From contig JAYEJC010000113.1 of assembly GCA_034660335.1 (NCBI GenBank), positions 24,163-88,162 of the forward strand: DNA of 64,000 nucleotides, in the 5' to 3' direction. Made by a program: the position numbers and the translations under genes. Below, one piece after another: positions 1 through 8,465 of this stretch (position 1 is its first letter; every line of letters starts with the position of its first letter). This DNA comes from JAIOSF01 sp034660335 (GTDB lineage: Bacteria > Campylobacterota > Campylobacteria > Campylobacterales > Arcobacteraceae). Below the pieces are notes generated by a model, which saw nothing but the letters and a program-made list of their open reading frames with translations, was not told the origin of the DNA and searched no databases.

Positions 1-685
1 TAACAACATCAGCATAAGGGAAAGGACTCATATGTTCACCAGCGGCAACAAGACCTGCAATATGTGCAATATCTGCAAATAAAATAGCACCACAAGCATC
101 CGCAATCTCTCTAAACTTAGCAAAATCAATCTCTCTTGCGTAGGCACTTGCACCACAAACTATAATCTTAGGTTGAGTTATCATAGCTATATCCATAACT
201 CTATCGTAGTTGATTCTTCCATCTAGTTCTACACCATAATAAAATGCATGGTAATTTTTACCAGAAAATGATGGCTTAGAACCATGAGTAAGATGTCCAC
301 CATGACTTAAATCCATACCAAGTATCTTATCACCAGCTTTTAAAAGTGCCGCATAAACTGCCCCATTTGCTTGAGAACCTGAGTGTGGTTGTACATTTGC
401 ATAAGAACATCCAAATATCTCACAAGCTCTATCAATAGCTAGTTGCTCTACTTGATCTGCAAATTCACATCCACCATAGTATCTTTTATAAGGGTACCCT
501 TCTGCGTATTTATTTGTAAATACTGAACCCATAGCTTCCATAACTGCTGGTGATGTAAAGTTTTCAGATGCTATCATCTCTAAGTGATTTGTTTGTCTTT
601 CCAACTCACTTTCAATCATTCCAAATACTTCAGAATCTGCAACTTCTAATCTATCTTCACTTATAAAATCTCTATTTTCTACCAT
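1..685 (-). CDS. glyA: Serine hydroxymethyltransferase, 3' end outside window
   Basis: PLP enzyme that interconverts serine and glycine while charging tetrahydrofolate with a one-carbon unit in the cytoplasm. The first ~228 codons are present; the C-terminal half lies beyond the left edge. Translating the minus strand from the ATG at 683-685 gives the family N-terminus: EMIASENFTSPAVMEAMGS, the NKYAEGYPYKRYYGG segment, then LQPHSGSQAN-like and GHLTHG stretches that build the folate and PLP pockets. The PLP lysine lies outside. A GGAAAG ribosome site precedes the start. It is divergent from the malic enzyme gene. No odd features. Confidence 0.95.
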   Translation of the reverse strand, partial: MVENRDFISEDRLEVADSEVFGMIESELERQTNHLEMIASENFTSPAVMEAMGSVFTNKYAEGYPYKRYYGGCEFADQVEQLAIDRACEIFGCSYANVQPHSGSQANGAVYAALLKAGDKILGMDLSHGGHLTHGSKPSFSGKNYHAFYYGVELDGRINYDRVMDIAMITQPKIIVCGASAYAREIDFAKFREIADACGAILFADIAHIAGLVAAGEHMSPFPYADVV

Positions 686-789
686 TTCTTTCCCTTTAAT
701 CGTTTATTATAATTGTGATTATATCTAAATTTTATTAAATTAAATAAATGAGTGAAAAATTATAATCTGATTTTAATTCAATCCTCTAA

Positions 790-852
790 TAAGTTTTATT
801 TAAGATTAAAGGAAATAGCACTGGTAATTAACTACTTTTTATCTATTTTTCA
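790..852 (+). repeat. Repeat family A, copy A1 (degenerate)
   Basis: Starts with the family's terminal repeat TAAGTTTTATTTAAGATTAA, then continues as in the full copy at 8213-8375 (GCACTGGTAATTAACTAC), but lacks ~24 internal bases (the segment reading CACGACGCAGTCTTGC...) and loses similarity after about 852. No right terminal repeat is recognisable. It occupies the divergent promoter region between glyA and the malic enzyme gene. Confidence 0.75.
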
Positions 853-910
853 GCTTAAATTTTATCTTAAATTAGATATACTTCCAAAAATATTAACTAA
901 GGTAGCATAA

Positions 911-2182
911 ATGGCACTACAAGAAGAAGAGATTTTAGAATATCACCTAGGTGGTAAAATAGGTACAGATATAAAAAAAGATTGTGATACTCAAAAAGAT
1001 TTATCAATAGCATATACACCAGGTGTAGCAGTACCATGTAAAATGATTGAAAAAGACCCACAATTAGCTTATAAATATACAGCAAAAGGTAACACAGTAG
1101 CAGTTATAAGTGATGGAACAGCAGTATTAGGTCTAGGGGATATCGGTCCTTTGGGTTCAAAGCCTGTAATGGAAGGTAAAGTTGTTTTATTTAAAAAGTT
1201 CGCAAATGTAGATGGTGTAGATATAGAACTAGATGAGAAAGATCCATCAAAAATCATAGATATTTGTGCAGCTATTAGTCCTAGCTTTGGAGGAATAAAT
1301 CTTGAAGATATCAAAGCACCAAAATGTTTTGAGATAGAAAAAGAGCTTCAAAAAAGGGTAAATATTCCTGTTATGCATGATGATCAACACGGTACTGCTA
1401 TCATTACAACTGCTGCTTTGATAAATGCTGTTGAGTTAGTATCTAAAGATATAAAAACAATGAAAATAGTAATAAGTGGAGCTGGAGCTGCTGCTATGAC
1501 TTGTGCAAAAATGTACAAAGCAAGAGGTGCAAAAAACATCTTAATGGTAGATAGCAAAGGTGTTATAAATCATAAAAGAGATGATCTAAATGAATATAAA
1601 AAAGAGTTTATTATAAATACAGAAGATGAAACACTACAAGAAGCATTAGTAGATGCTGATATGCTACTTGGATTAAGTGTAGCCAAAACTGTATCAAAAG
1701 ATATGGTAGCATCAATGGCACCAAATCCAATAATACTTGTACTTGCAAACCCTACTCCTGAAATATTACCAGAAGAGATACTAGAAGTAAGAGATGATGC
1801 TATTATAGGAACAGGAAGAAGTGACTACCCAAATCAAGTAAACAATGTACTTGGTTTCCCTTTTATTTTTAGAGGTGCATTAGATGTACAAGCAAAAAAA
1901 ATAACAGAAGGTATGAAAATGGCAGCAGCTGTTGCATTAGCAAAACTTGCAAAACAACCAATACCATACTATGTAAAAGCTGCATATGATGATCAAAATT
2001 TAGAATATGGTGTAAATCATATAATACCAAAGCCATTTAATAAAGAGGCACTTGTATGGGTAGCATCAGCTGTTGCTCAAGCTGCTATTGATGATGGGGT
2101 ATCAGATATGAAAGATTTTGATATTGAAGCGTATCAAAAAGAGTTAAGAGATATGGCTTATATTGAAAATGATGAAAAATAA
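911..2182 (+). CDS. NAD(P)-dependent malic enzyme (oxaloacetate-decarboxylating)
   Basis: Oxidatively decarboxylates malate to pyruvate, linking the TCA cycle with pyruvate and with sugar metabolism encoded at the right end of this window. At 423 residues it is the short bacterial malic enzyme without the phosphotransacetylase-like tail of E. coli MaeB. Visible hallmarks are SIAYTPGVAVPC near residues 32-43, GDIGPLGSKPVMEGK around 75-90, the metal-binding FGGINLEDIKAP and MHDDQHGTA segments, and the Rossmann motif VISGAGAAAM near residue 188. The start ATG follows a weak AAGGTAGC site. Monocistronic, divergent from glyA. Confidence 0.93.
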   Translation: MALQEEEILEYHLGGKIGTDIKKDCDTQKDLSIAYTPGVAVPCKMIEKDPQLAYKYTAKGNTVAVISDGTAVLGLGDIGPLGSKPVMEGKVVLFKKFANVDGVDIELDEKDPSKIIDICAAISPSFGGINLEDIKAPKCFEIEKELQKRVNIPVMHDDQHGTAIITTAALINAVELVSKDIKTMKIVISGAGAAAMTCAKMYKARGAKNILMVDSKGVINHKRDDLNEYKKEFIINTEDETLQEALVDADMLLGLSVAKTVSKDMVASMAPNPIILVLANPTPEILPEEILEVRDDAIIGTGRSDYPNQVNNVLGFPFIFRGALDVQAKKITEGMKMAAAVALAKLAKQPIPYYVKAAYDDQNLEYGVNHIIPKPFNKEALVWVASAVAQAAIDDGVSDMKDFDIEAYQKELRDMAYIENDEK

Positions 2183-2217
2183 TTAATATCAAATAAAAAA
2201 TTAAATCAAAACTAAAA

Positions 2218-2239
2218 AACCACAACACCTGTTGTGGTT
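2218..2239. terminator. Intrinsic terminator between convergent genes
   Basis: A perfect 10-bp inverted repeat (AACCACAACA / TGTTGTGGTT) with almost no loop sits between the convergent malic enzyme and histidine kinase genes. On the minus strand it is followed directly by a T run, so it fits best as terminator of the kinase transcript; it may serve both directions. Confidence 0.7.
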
Positions 2240-2282
2240 AATATAATCGACTAATAAGTAGTACCAAATAATAAAACATAAG

Positions 2283-4127
2283 TTAGGCAAGTGGCAGTGT
2301 TATTGTGAACTTTGCTCCATTTTTAGTATTTTCTACATTTAGTTTTCCACCTAGACTCTCTTTTACTATCTTGCTACTCATATAAAGTCCTAGTCCTGTA
2401 CCATGTGTTTTTGTTTTTGTTGTATAATACTCATTAAAAATATTAGGCAAAACAACATCAGGTATACCACCACCATTATCTTCAATAGAAACTTTTATAT
2501 TATCAACATCCTCTTGTAAATCTATTTTAATCCATCTATTATCGATATTATTCTCTACTAAAATATCTTTTGCATTATTTACAATATTTATAATAACCTG
2601 CTCTAGCTCACCTACTACCATAGATATTTTAGTATCTTTACTATAATCAATATTATCATAAATCTTTATTTGGTAGTTTTTTAATGTAGCGTTCGTTAAT
2701 AAAAAAGCTTTTTTAATACTATCTTGCAAAATAAGCTCTTTGAACTCTTTTTTCTCTTTTAAAAAGTTTCTAAATGTATCAATAGTATCAGATAGATAGT
2801 TTGCATTATCAACTATATGGTTCATTTTTCCTACTAGCTCATCCTCTTTGAACATATCATACTCTTTTTGAACCGATATACCAGAAGCTGTCGTTGTGAT
2901 AACAGAAAGTGGCTGTCTCCACTGATGAGCAATATTTCCAATCATCTCACCCATTTGTACCATTTTTGCTTGATCATAAAGAAGTTTGTCTTTTAAGCTA
3001 TTTTCCTTTTCTAGCTGTTTTGTTAGCTCCATTATTTTTGTTACATCGTTTAAAAACAACTTAATTATTTTGTCATCAGTCATAGTACCATAGTGACCTT
3101 TTATCTGATAATATCTACCCTGTATCTCTATAGTTTCATATAAAATATATGTAGACAACAACTTATCAAATAGTTTTTCCCACACATCTTTTGATATAAG
3201 TTTTGTTATATTATCATCCAAACGGATATTAAAATTTGCTTTTGTTGTACTATTTGTCCAAAATATCACCTGCTCTTGCCCTATATCTATCAACTCAATT
3301 ACATATTCAGATAGTGCATTAAAAGTATCTCTAGTATCAACAAACTTAGTCTCTAATAGTTTTGTGTAGTTTCCTCTAATGATACTAGCTATATCTTTGG
3401 ATGAAAGGGTACAATAATAATCATCCCTAGTATTATAAACAACAACTTTTCTAACCTTATTTTTGTGCATAAGTGATATCATATCTTCAGCAGTTTTATA
3501 CTCTTCTATTTGAATAATAGGTGCATGCATAAAATATTTAATTAATTCATTTTGGTTTATATTTTTTTGTGCAAGTTTAATAATATCGCTTTCAGATATT
3601 ATACCCACTGCTTTCTCATCTTGTGTTACTAATAAAGATGTTAGTTTGTTTGCAGTCATCATATCTAGTGCATATTTTAGTGTGCTATTTTCATTTATTA
3701 ATACTGCTTTATTTCCTGAGTTTGTTAGCTCATGAAGCTTTAGATCTTTTTCGTGAATTTTTTCTTCTAAAGAGTATATTAAATCTTCTTGCTCTACACA
3801 ACCTAGATAGTTATCTTCTTGATTTATAACTAATATTTTTCTTATGTTATTGCTTAACATCATACTTAATGCATATTGTACCATTCTTGTATGATGAAGA
3901 GTAATAATATCTATAGTTGCATGAGTTATAGCCAATGCGTTAAAATCTATTTTTTTACTAAAAAATCTAACCACATCTCTTTCAGTTATCATACCAATTG
4001 GTTTATTGTCTTCAATTATTACTACATGGTGAAGTCTATCATTTGACATCTTATCAATCACCTCTTGCAAGGTTGCTTGATTTGTAACAGTATCATTGGT
4101 TTGTTGTATAAAGTCTTTTAAAAACAT
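2283..4127 (-). CDS. Soluble sensor histidine kinase with two CBS pairs
   Basis: A 614-residue histidine kinase with no membrane segment. Residues 1-125 and 135-255 each look like a tandem CBS (Bateman) module, e.g. VIIEDNKPIGMITERDVVRF and LLVTQDEKAVGIISESDI; such modules bind adenine nucleotides in other proteins. Residues ~260-370 look PAS-like. The phospho-acceptor is His401 in GNIAHQWRQPL, a type common in Campylobacterota. The ATPase domain shows the N box NIVNNAKD (~514), DNGGGIP (~550) and GTGLGL (~576). No response regulator gene is adjacent. Inference: cytoplasmic energy or nucleotide status is the input; partner unknown. Confidence 0.88.
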   Translation of the reverse strand: MFLKDFIQQTNDTVTNQATLQEVIDKMSNDRLHHVVIIEDNKPIGMITERDVVRFFSKKIDFNALAITHATIDIITLHHTRMVQYALSMMLSNNIRKILVINQEDNYLGCVEQEDLIYSLEEKIHEKDLKLHELTNSGNKAVLINENSTLKYALDMMTANKLTSLLVTQDEKAVGIISESDIIKLAQKNINQNELIKYFMHAPIIQIEEYKTAEDMISLMHKNKVRKVVVYNTRDDYYCTLSSKDIASIIRGNYTKLLETKFVDTRDTFNALSEYVIELIDIGQEQVIFWTNSTTKANFNIRLDDNITKLISKDVWEKLFDKLLSTYILYETIEIQGRYYQIKGHYGTMTDDKIIKLFLNDVTKIMELTKQLEKENSLKDKLLYDQAKMVQMGEMIGNIAHQWRQPLSVITTTASGISVQKEYDMFKEDELVGKMNHIVDNANYLSDTIDTFRNFLKEKKEFKELILQDSIKKAFLLTNATLKNYQIKIYDNIDYSKDTKISMVVGELEQVIINIVNNAKDILVENNIDNRWIKIDLQEDVDNIKVSIEDNGGGIPDVVLPNIFNEYYTTKTKTHGTGLGLYMSSKIVKESLGGKLNVENTKNGAKFTITLPLA

Positions 4128-4227
4128 AACTTGTATTCTATATTTAATTAACTATCAATAAGCTTATTTAAGGATAAAATTAATAAAAATATAAGTTTTT
4201 TGATATAAAAATAGTTAAATCCATTAT

Positions 4228-4390
4228 TAAGTTTTATTTAAGATTAAGAAAGAAATTACGCGTGATTTGAAGAACTATAACAATATATTGACTAATGTTT
4301 ATTTAGAAAATAGATAAAAAGTAGTTAATTACCAATGCTATTGGAGTAAAGCAAGACTGCGTCGTGTCCTTTAATCTTAATTAAAACTTA
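4228..4390 (-). repeat. Repeat family A, copy A2 (complete, 163 bp)
   Basis: A 163-bp element whose ends form 20-bp inverted repeats differing at one base. It is the reverse complement of the copy at 8213-8375 with a few substitutions, sharing GCAAGACTGCGTCGTGTCC and the ACGCGTGATTTGAA end. It contains no reading frame of note, so it looks like a miniature inverted-repeat element. It lies just downstream of the envelope operon and upstream of the histidine kinase. Confidence 0.85.
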
Positions 4391-4417
4391 ACAAAGAATT
4401 ATACTAATATAAATCTT

Positions 4418-5506
4418 CTAAAAACTATACTTTAGTTTTAGATAAGTAAACTTATCTACAAGTTTTTGCCCATATTCACTACTACTATTGCCGATATAGT
4501 CCCCATAAGATAAATCTATCTCAAGATTTTTGATCTTTGAGTACACAAAGCCTAGATTATTTTGATGTGAGTTGTCATCAATATTTAAAATATTTTTATA
4601 GTATATATTGAAGTATAATATCTCACAAGGCTCTTTTTTTGTAAAATTATTTATAAAATATCTATTATCATAAAATGGTGTTTTTTTAGTTTGTTGTTTA
4701 TTTTGATAATAGTATTCACTAAGTATAGTTAGCTCACTACTTGTAAGATACTTTAATCCAAAAAGATAAGAGTGATAATGATCGTCATTTGCCCCATACT
4801 CCCCATGTATTTCGAAGTTTGTTTCTATATTTGTAGAGAAGTCTACTCCATAGCTGTTTTGTACCTCATCACTATAAACATACACTAAGTCTATATCAAT
4901 ATCTTTGTATAGTATATAACTTTTTAGTGCTAGTATATTTGAATTTTCATCATATAGTTCATCATTTAGCTCTTTTGTAGTTCTTAGATATATTATATCT
5001 ATGCTAGAGTTTTTTATATCACCTTTATATACTTTGTTGTACTTATAGTTTAGTAGAGTATACCCTTGTCTACTTGCTTCTGGGTTGTTTGGGTCTTTTC
5101 TCTTATCTATAAAAGCTATAGGATTTACAAAGTATCCTTTTCCCCACTTTGGTGTTTTTTTACCTATGTTTAGTTGATGATTGTCATTGTACTTGTAGTT
5201 TATATAAGCTTGATTTAGATTGTAGTTTGAGTCTTCACTCTTATCTATATTTTCATAGTTTGCTAAAAAGTCACCATAAAAAGTATACTTATCTTGAAAA
5301 TATTTATAATTTAGATAAAACTCCCCTAGATAAGTCTCTTGGAAAGTTTTATTTAGTATTTGGTGTTTGTGTTCTGTTTTTATATAACTACTATACTCAT
5401 ATGACTTAGTCTCTATCTCTTCTAACTCATCAAAACTAAACTCATAATCACTAGCTACTACAGATGATACAAAAACAAAAGGATAAACTACTACTTTTCT
5501 AAGCAT
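4418..5506 (-). CDS. Predicted outer-membrane beta-barrel, last gene of ABC/LolA-like operon
   Basis: A 362-residue exported protein with a signal peptide ending near VASDYEF. The rest is alternating aromatic-polar strands (YLNYKYF, FYGDFLANYE, LKLKYSF) and ends in Phe, the usual C-terminal signature of BAM-assembled barrels. A conserved-looking loop reads KWGKGYFVNPIAFIDKRKDP, reminiscent of DUF1302-like barrels that accompany LolA-like proteins. It starts 3 bases after the LolA-like stop, so the two are translated together. I infer that it is the outer-membrane partner of the ABC transporter; substrate unknown. Confidence 0.7.
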   Translation of the reverse strand: MLRKVVVYPFVFVSSVVASDYEFSFDELEEIETKSYEYSSYIKTEHKHQILNKTFQETYLGEFYLNYKYFQDKYTFYGDFLANYENIDKSEDSNYNLNQAYINYKYNDNHQLNIGKKTPKWGKGYFVNPIAFIDKRKDPNNPEASRQGYTLLNYKYNKVYKGDIKNSSIDIIYLRTTKELNDELYDENSNILALKSYILYKDIDIDLVYVYSDEVQNSYGVDFSTNIETNFEIHGEYGANDDHYHSYLFGLKYLTSSELTILSEYYYQNKQQTKKTPFYDNRYFINNFTKKEPCEILYFNIYYKNILNIDDNSHQNNLGFVYSKIKNLEIDLSYGDYIGNSSSEYGQKLVDKFTYLKLKYSF

Positions 5507-5509
5507 ATC

Positions 5510-6223
5510 TTATCTTCGTAAATCTTCAACTTTTGATAAACTCTCTAAAGTAAATGACTCATCACTAAACTCTTTTTTTGTTATCTTACCATACACCATA
5601 ATAGACTTATAGCCTTTATAAAGTGGAGATTTTGTTTCCATAACAGCAGGTCTTACTATACCATCTCCAAAATCTTTGATATCTTTGTAGTATATAGTCT
5701 TTATAAGCATACCTGTTGAGCTATAACACTCTATTTGTTTTGGTGTAGTTGTTTTTTTATCTACACTCATCACTAGTTTATCATATGCAACTGTATCTGT
5801 TTTTGCTTTTGTATGTAGTACTATCTCATCGCCATTATCTTTTTGTGATACTATCTCATACTCAGTAGAAAAATCTAGTCTCATAATATCAGAGTTGTTA
5901 AAAACACCACCTACTACACTTTGCATAGATGTGATTCGTATAGCACGACCTACTTCAGGTAGATATAGCCACATATTATCCCCTACTCTTAGAGTAGTTC
6001 TACCTTTTTCTGACTCTGGTTTTAAAAAAGCCGATACCATCTTATCGTTGCCTTTTCTTGCTTGATAAAGCAAAAACTCTTTTTTTGTTCCATCTGGTTC
6101 TATGTTTATAAGTTTTTTATAGCTTTGGCTACTTCCTGGGCTTAGTTTTTTATCTATTTGTAGAAGTAGATTATCAGCAAACAATACACCTACAAGAGAC
6201 AAACTCAATAATATCTTTTTCAT
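5510..6223 (-). CDS. Outer-membrane lipoprotein-sorting (LolA-like) protein
   Basis: A 237-residue periplasmic protein with a signal peptide (KKILLSLSLVGVLFA). The body matches the family annotated as outer membrane lipoprotein-sorting protein (LolA_like): FLKPESEKGRTTLRVGDN, MWLYLPEVGRAIRI and QSVVGGVFNNSDIMRLDF are its typical blocks. These proteins have the half-barrel fold of LolA and are thought to carry a lipid or lipoprotein across the periplasm. It sits between the FtsX-type permease (8 bases upstream) and the barrel, which supports a trans-envelope route. Confidence 0.85.
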   Translation of the reverse strand: MKKILLSLSLVGVLFADNLLLQIDKKLSPGSSQSYKKLINIEPDGTKKEFLLYQARKGNDKMVSAFLKPESEKGRTTLRVGDNMWLYLPEVGRAIRITSMQSVVGGVFNNSDIMRLDFSTEYEIVSQKDNGDEIVLHTKAKTDTVAYDKLVMSVDKKTTTPKQIECYSSTGMLIKTIYYKDIKDFGDGIVRPAVMETKSPLYKGYKSIMVYGKITKKEFSDESFTLESLSKVEDLRR

Positions 6224-6231
6224 AACTCTCC

Positions 6232-7467
6232 TTAATTTGTTCGAAGTGCTTCAACTGGGTCTAGTTTTGAAGCTTTTATTGCAGGGCTAATTGATGCTAT
6301 CAATGATATAACAACTACAATAACTCCAACTATAGCTATATCACTAAAAGCCAATATAGGATTAAGTACCAAATCACTTTGCCTTCCAAAACTATATGTT
6401 ATTTGCATCATATCTAAACCTTGTATAATAAGTATAGATATCACGCCACCAAGAACCGCCCCTAAAACTCCTAGAAAAAAACCTTCTGCTAAAAACAACT
6501 TCACAATAGTCCTAGGTGGTGTTCCCATAGCCGCTATTGTACCTATCTCTTTTATCCTCTCATATACACTCATAATCATCACATTTAAAATAGAGATAAG
6601 AACTATAGAGATAAGTATGATTTGTATTGCTAGATTCATTATATCCAACATTTTGACTATATTGTAAAATGGACTTAGTTTTTTCCAGGTATGTATCTCA
6701 AATGCAGGTTTGTCATTTTTATTTAGTTTTGCAAGAATTGGACTCAACTCTTTCATAGCTTTTTCAAGATTATTTATATCTTTTAGTTTTACAACTATCT
6801 CACTTACCTCAACACCTTTTATCCTTAATACTTTTTTTGCATCCTCCATAGTGATATATCCATCTCTTCCCCCTGGTCCTGATATCCTTTCTACTAGTGC
6901 TGCTACTTTTAGGTTTATACCATTTACACTACCTTTTTTATTGTTTGCTACTAGTACTACTGTATCATCTTTTTTTATTTTCATACCTTTTGCTATAAGC
7001 TCAGGGACTATTATAGTTCCTTTTTTTAGTTCATCAAAATCTATAAGCCTACTTTGTAGTGCTGGTAGTGTCTCAAACTCTTTTGTTGGGTCTATTGCAT
7101 TTAGTCTTATATTTGTTGTTGTTACAAAGTTTGAAAATGCTGCTCCAAATTTGATTCTATATGAGTAGCTTTGGATATATTTGCTATCATTTAAAAACTC
7201 TTCTAAGTACTCTATAGATTTTGCATTTAGGTTTTTATCTAGTGGTAGATTTTCTACTGAAGCTACAAACCCTTTTTTGTGTATCTGTATATGCCCCATA
7301 GATGAGTCGGTGATCTGTCCTATCATATATGTTTTGAAGCTTCCTGCAAGTGCTGTATAGACCAATACAAACACGACACCTAGTGTGATTAAACTAGCTG
7401 TTAAAAATGTCCTTCTATAGTTTCTTTTGAGGTTTCTATATGCTATTTTTAGTATATTGTTCATCAT
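6232..7467 (-). CDS. ABC transporter permease, FtsX/MacB-LolE type
   Basis: A 411-residue inner-membrane protein of the FtsX family: one N-terminal membrane helix (FLTASLITLGVVFVLVYTAL, ~20-40), a periplasmic MacB_PCD-like domain of ~220 residues, then three membrane helices from about 280 on, with the MSVYERIKEIGTIAAMGTPP coupling loop that contacts the ATPase. It ends in the typical SPAIKASKLDPVEALRTN. Its start overlaps the ATPase stop by 4 bases. Family members extract lipoproteins or export peptides and lipids rather than import solutes. Confidence 0.88.
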   Translation of the reverse strand: MMNNILKIAYRNLKRNYRRTFLTASLITLGVVFVLVYTALAGSFKTYMIGQITDSSMGHIQIHKKGFVASVENLPLDKNLNAKSIEYLEEFLNDSKYIQSYSYRIKFGAAFSNFVTTTNIRLNAIDPTKEFETLPALQSRLIDFDELKKGTIIVPELIAKGMKIKKDDTVVLVANNKKGSVNGINLKVAALVERISGPGGRDGYITMEDAKKVLRIKGVEVSEIVVKLKDINNLEKAMKELSPILAKLNKNDKPAFEIHTWKKLSPFYNIVKMLDIMNLAIQIILISIVLISILNVMIMSVYERIKEIGTIAAMGTPPRTIVKLFLAEGFFLGVLGAVLGGVISILIIQGLDMMQITYSFGRQSDLVLNPILAFSDIAIVGVIVVVISLIASISPAIKASKLDPVEALRTN

Positions 7468-8159
7468 ATTGCCTTATTGTTTGTATATATATCTTCTACG
7501 ATATCTCCATCAACTAGTGTGATAAGTCTATCTACATTTGATACTATTTTTTCATCATGTGTTGCAAATACAAAAGTGGTGTTGTACTCTTTTTGTATAT
7601 TTTTCATAAGCTCTATTATCATATGTGCTGTTTTGCTATCTAGGTTTGCTGTTGGTTCATCTGCAAAAACTATTTTTGGATTTGTTACCAAAGCTCTTGC
7701 TATTGCGACACGCTGCATCTGTCCACCTGAGATTTGATCTGGTGTTTTGTCTTTTTGTTCTAGCATACCTACATCTTCAAGGAGTCTTAGTACTCTCTCT
7801 TTTCTATCTTCTTCTTTAAGATTTTGTATCATTATTAGTGGATATTCGATATTTTCATATACTGTTAATACAGGGATAAGATTGAAGCTTTGGAAAATAA
7901 AACCGATATACTCACCTCTAAAATTAGCTAGTTGGGTTTTGTTTAGATTTTTTATATCTTGATTGTTTATTTTAAGAGTACCGCTATTTGGTGTATCTAA
8001 ACAACCAAGCATATTAAGTACAGTACTCTTACCACTACCACTAGGACCTATAAAAGATACAAATTCACCCGCATCTATATAAAGTGAAAAATCCTCAATC
8101 ACAGTCAAATCCAACTCACCTACTTTATAAACTTTTTTTATATTTTTAGCTTCTATCAT
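7464..8159 (-). CDS. ABC transporter ATPase, LolD/MacB type
   Basis: A 231-residue ATPase with all ABC motifs: Walker A GPSGSGKST (~39), Q loop FIFQSFNL, signature SGGQMQRVAIARAL (~143), Walker B IVFADEPTANLD and switch His in ATHDE. The sequence around FQSFNLIPVLTVYENIEYPL is typical of the LolD/MacB/FtsE subgroup that pairs with FtsX-type permeases. First gene of the four-gene envelope operon; the promoter should lie in 8160-8210, next to a family A repeat. Confidence 0.92.
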   Translation of the reverse strand: MIEAKNIKKVYKVGELDLTVIEDFSLYIDAGEFVSFIGPSGSGKSTVLNMLGCLDTPNSGTLKINNQDIKNLNKTQLANFRGEYIGFIFQSFNLIPVLTVYENIEYPLIMIQNLKEEDRKERVLRLLEDVGMLEQKDKTPDQISGGQMQRVAIARALVTNPKIVFADEPTANLDSKTAHMIIELMKNIQKEYNTTFVFATHDEKIVSNVDRLITLVDGDIVEDIYTNNKAI

Positions 8160-8212
8160 ATCTATCCCTTCAGAACATTTGTTTGAAATTATACTCTAGT
8201 ATAATCATCTAA

Positions 8213-8375
8213 TAAGTTTTATTTAAGATTAAAGGACACGACGCAGTCTTGCTTTACTCCAATAGCACTGGTAATTAACTACTTTTTACTTATTTTCAAA
8301 ATAAAAATTAGTCAATATATTGTTATATCTTTTCAAATCACGCGTAATTTCTTTCTTAATCTTAATTAAAACTTA
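8213..8375 (+). repeat. Repeat family A, copy A3 (complete, 163 bp)
   Basis: Same 163-bp element as 4228-4390 in opposite orientation, with 20-bp terminal inverted repeats (19 of 20 match). The flanks read TCTAA before and ATAGA after, so a TA target duplication is possible but not shown. It fills most of the 305-bp gap between the divergent ABC operon and the helicase gene; the remainder holds their promoters. Confidence 0.85.
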
Positions 8376-8432
8376 ATAGAAGATTTAGCTAATTATACTC
8401 TTACTAATATTTGATTATTATAAAGAAATAGA

Positions 8433-8438
8433 TATAAT
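8433..8438 (+). promoter_or_regulatory. Probable -10 element of helicase gene
   Basis: A perfect TATAAT, 27 bases before the ATG at 8466, in a T/A-rich context without a clear -35 box, as usual for sigma-70 promoters in Campylobacterota. An AGGAT ribosome site follows at 8453. Confidence 0.5.
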
Positions 8439-8465
8439 GCACCACCAATACTAGGATATAAACAT

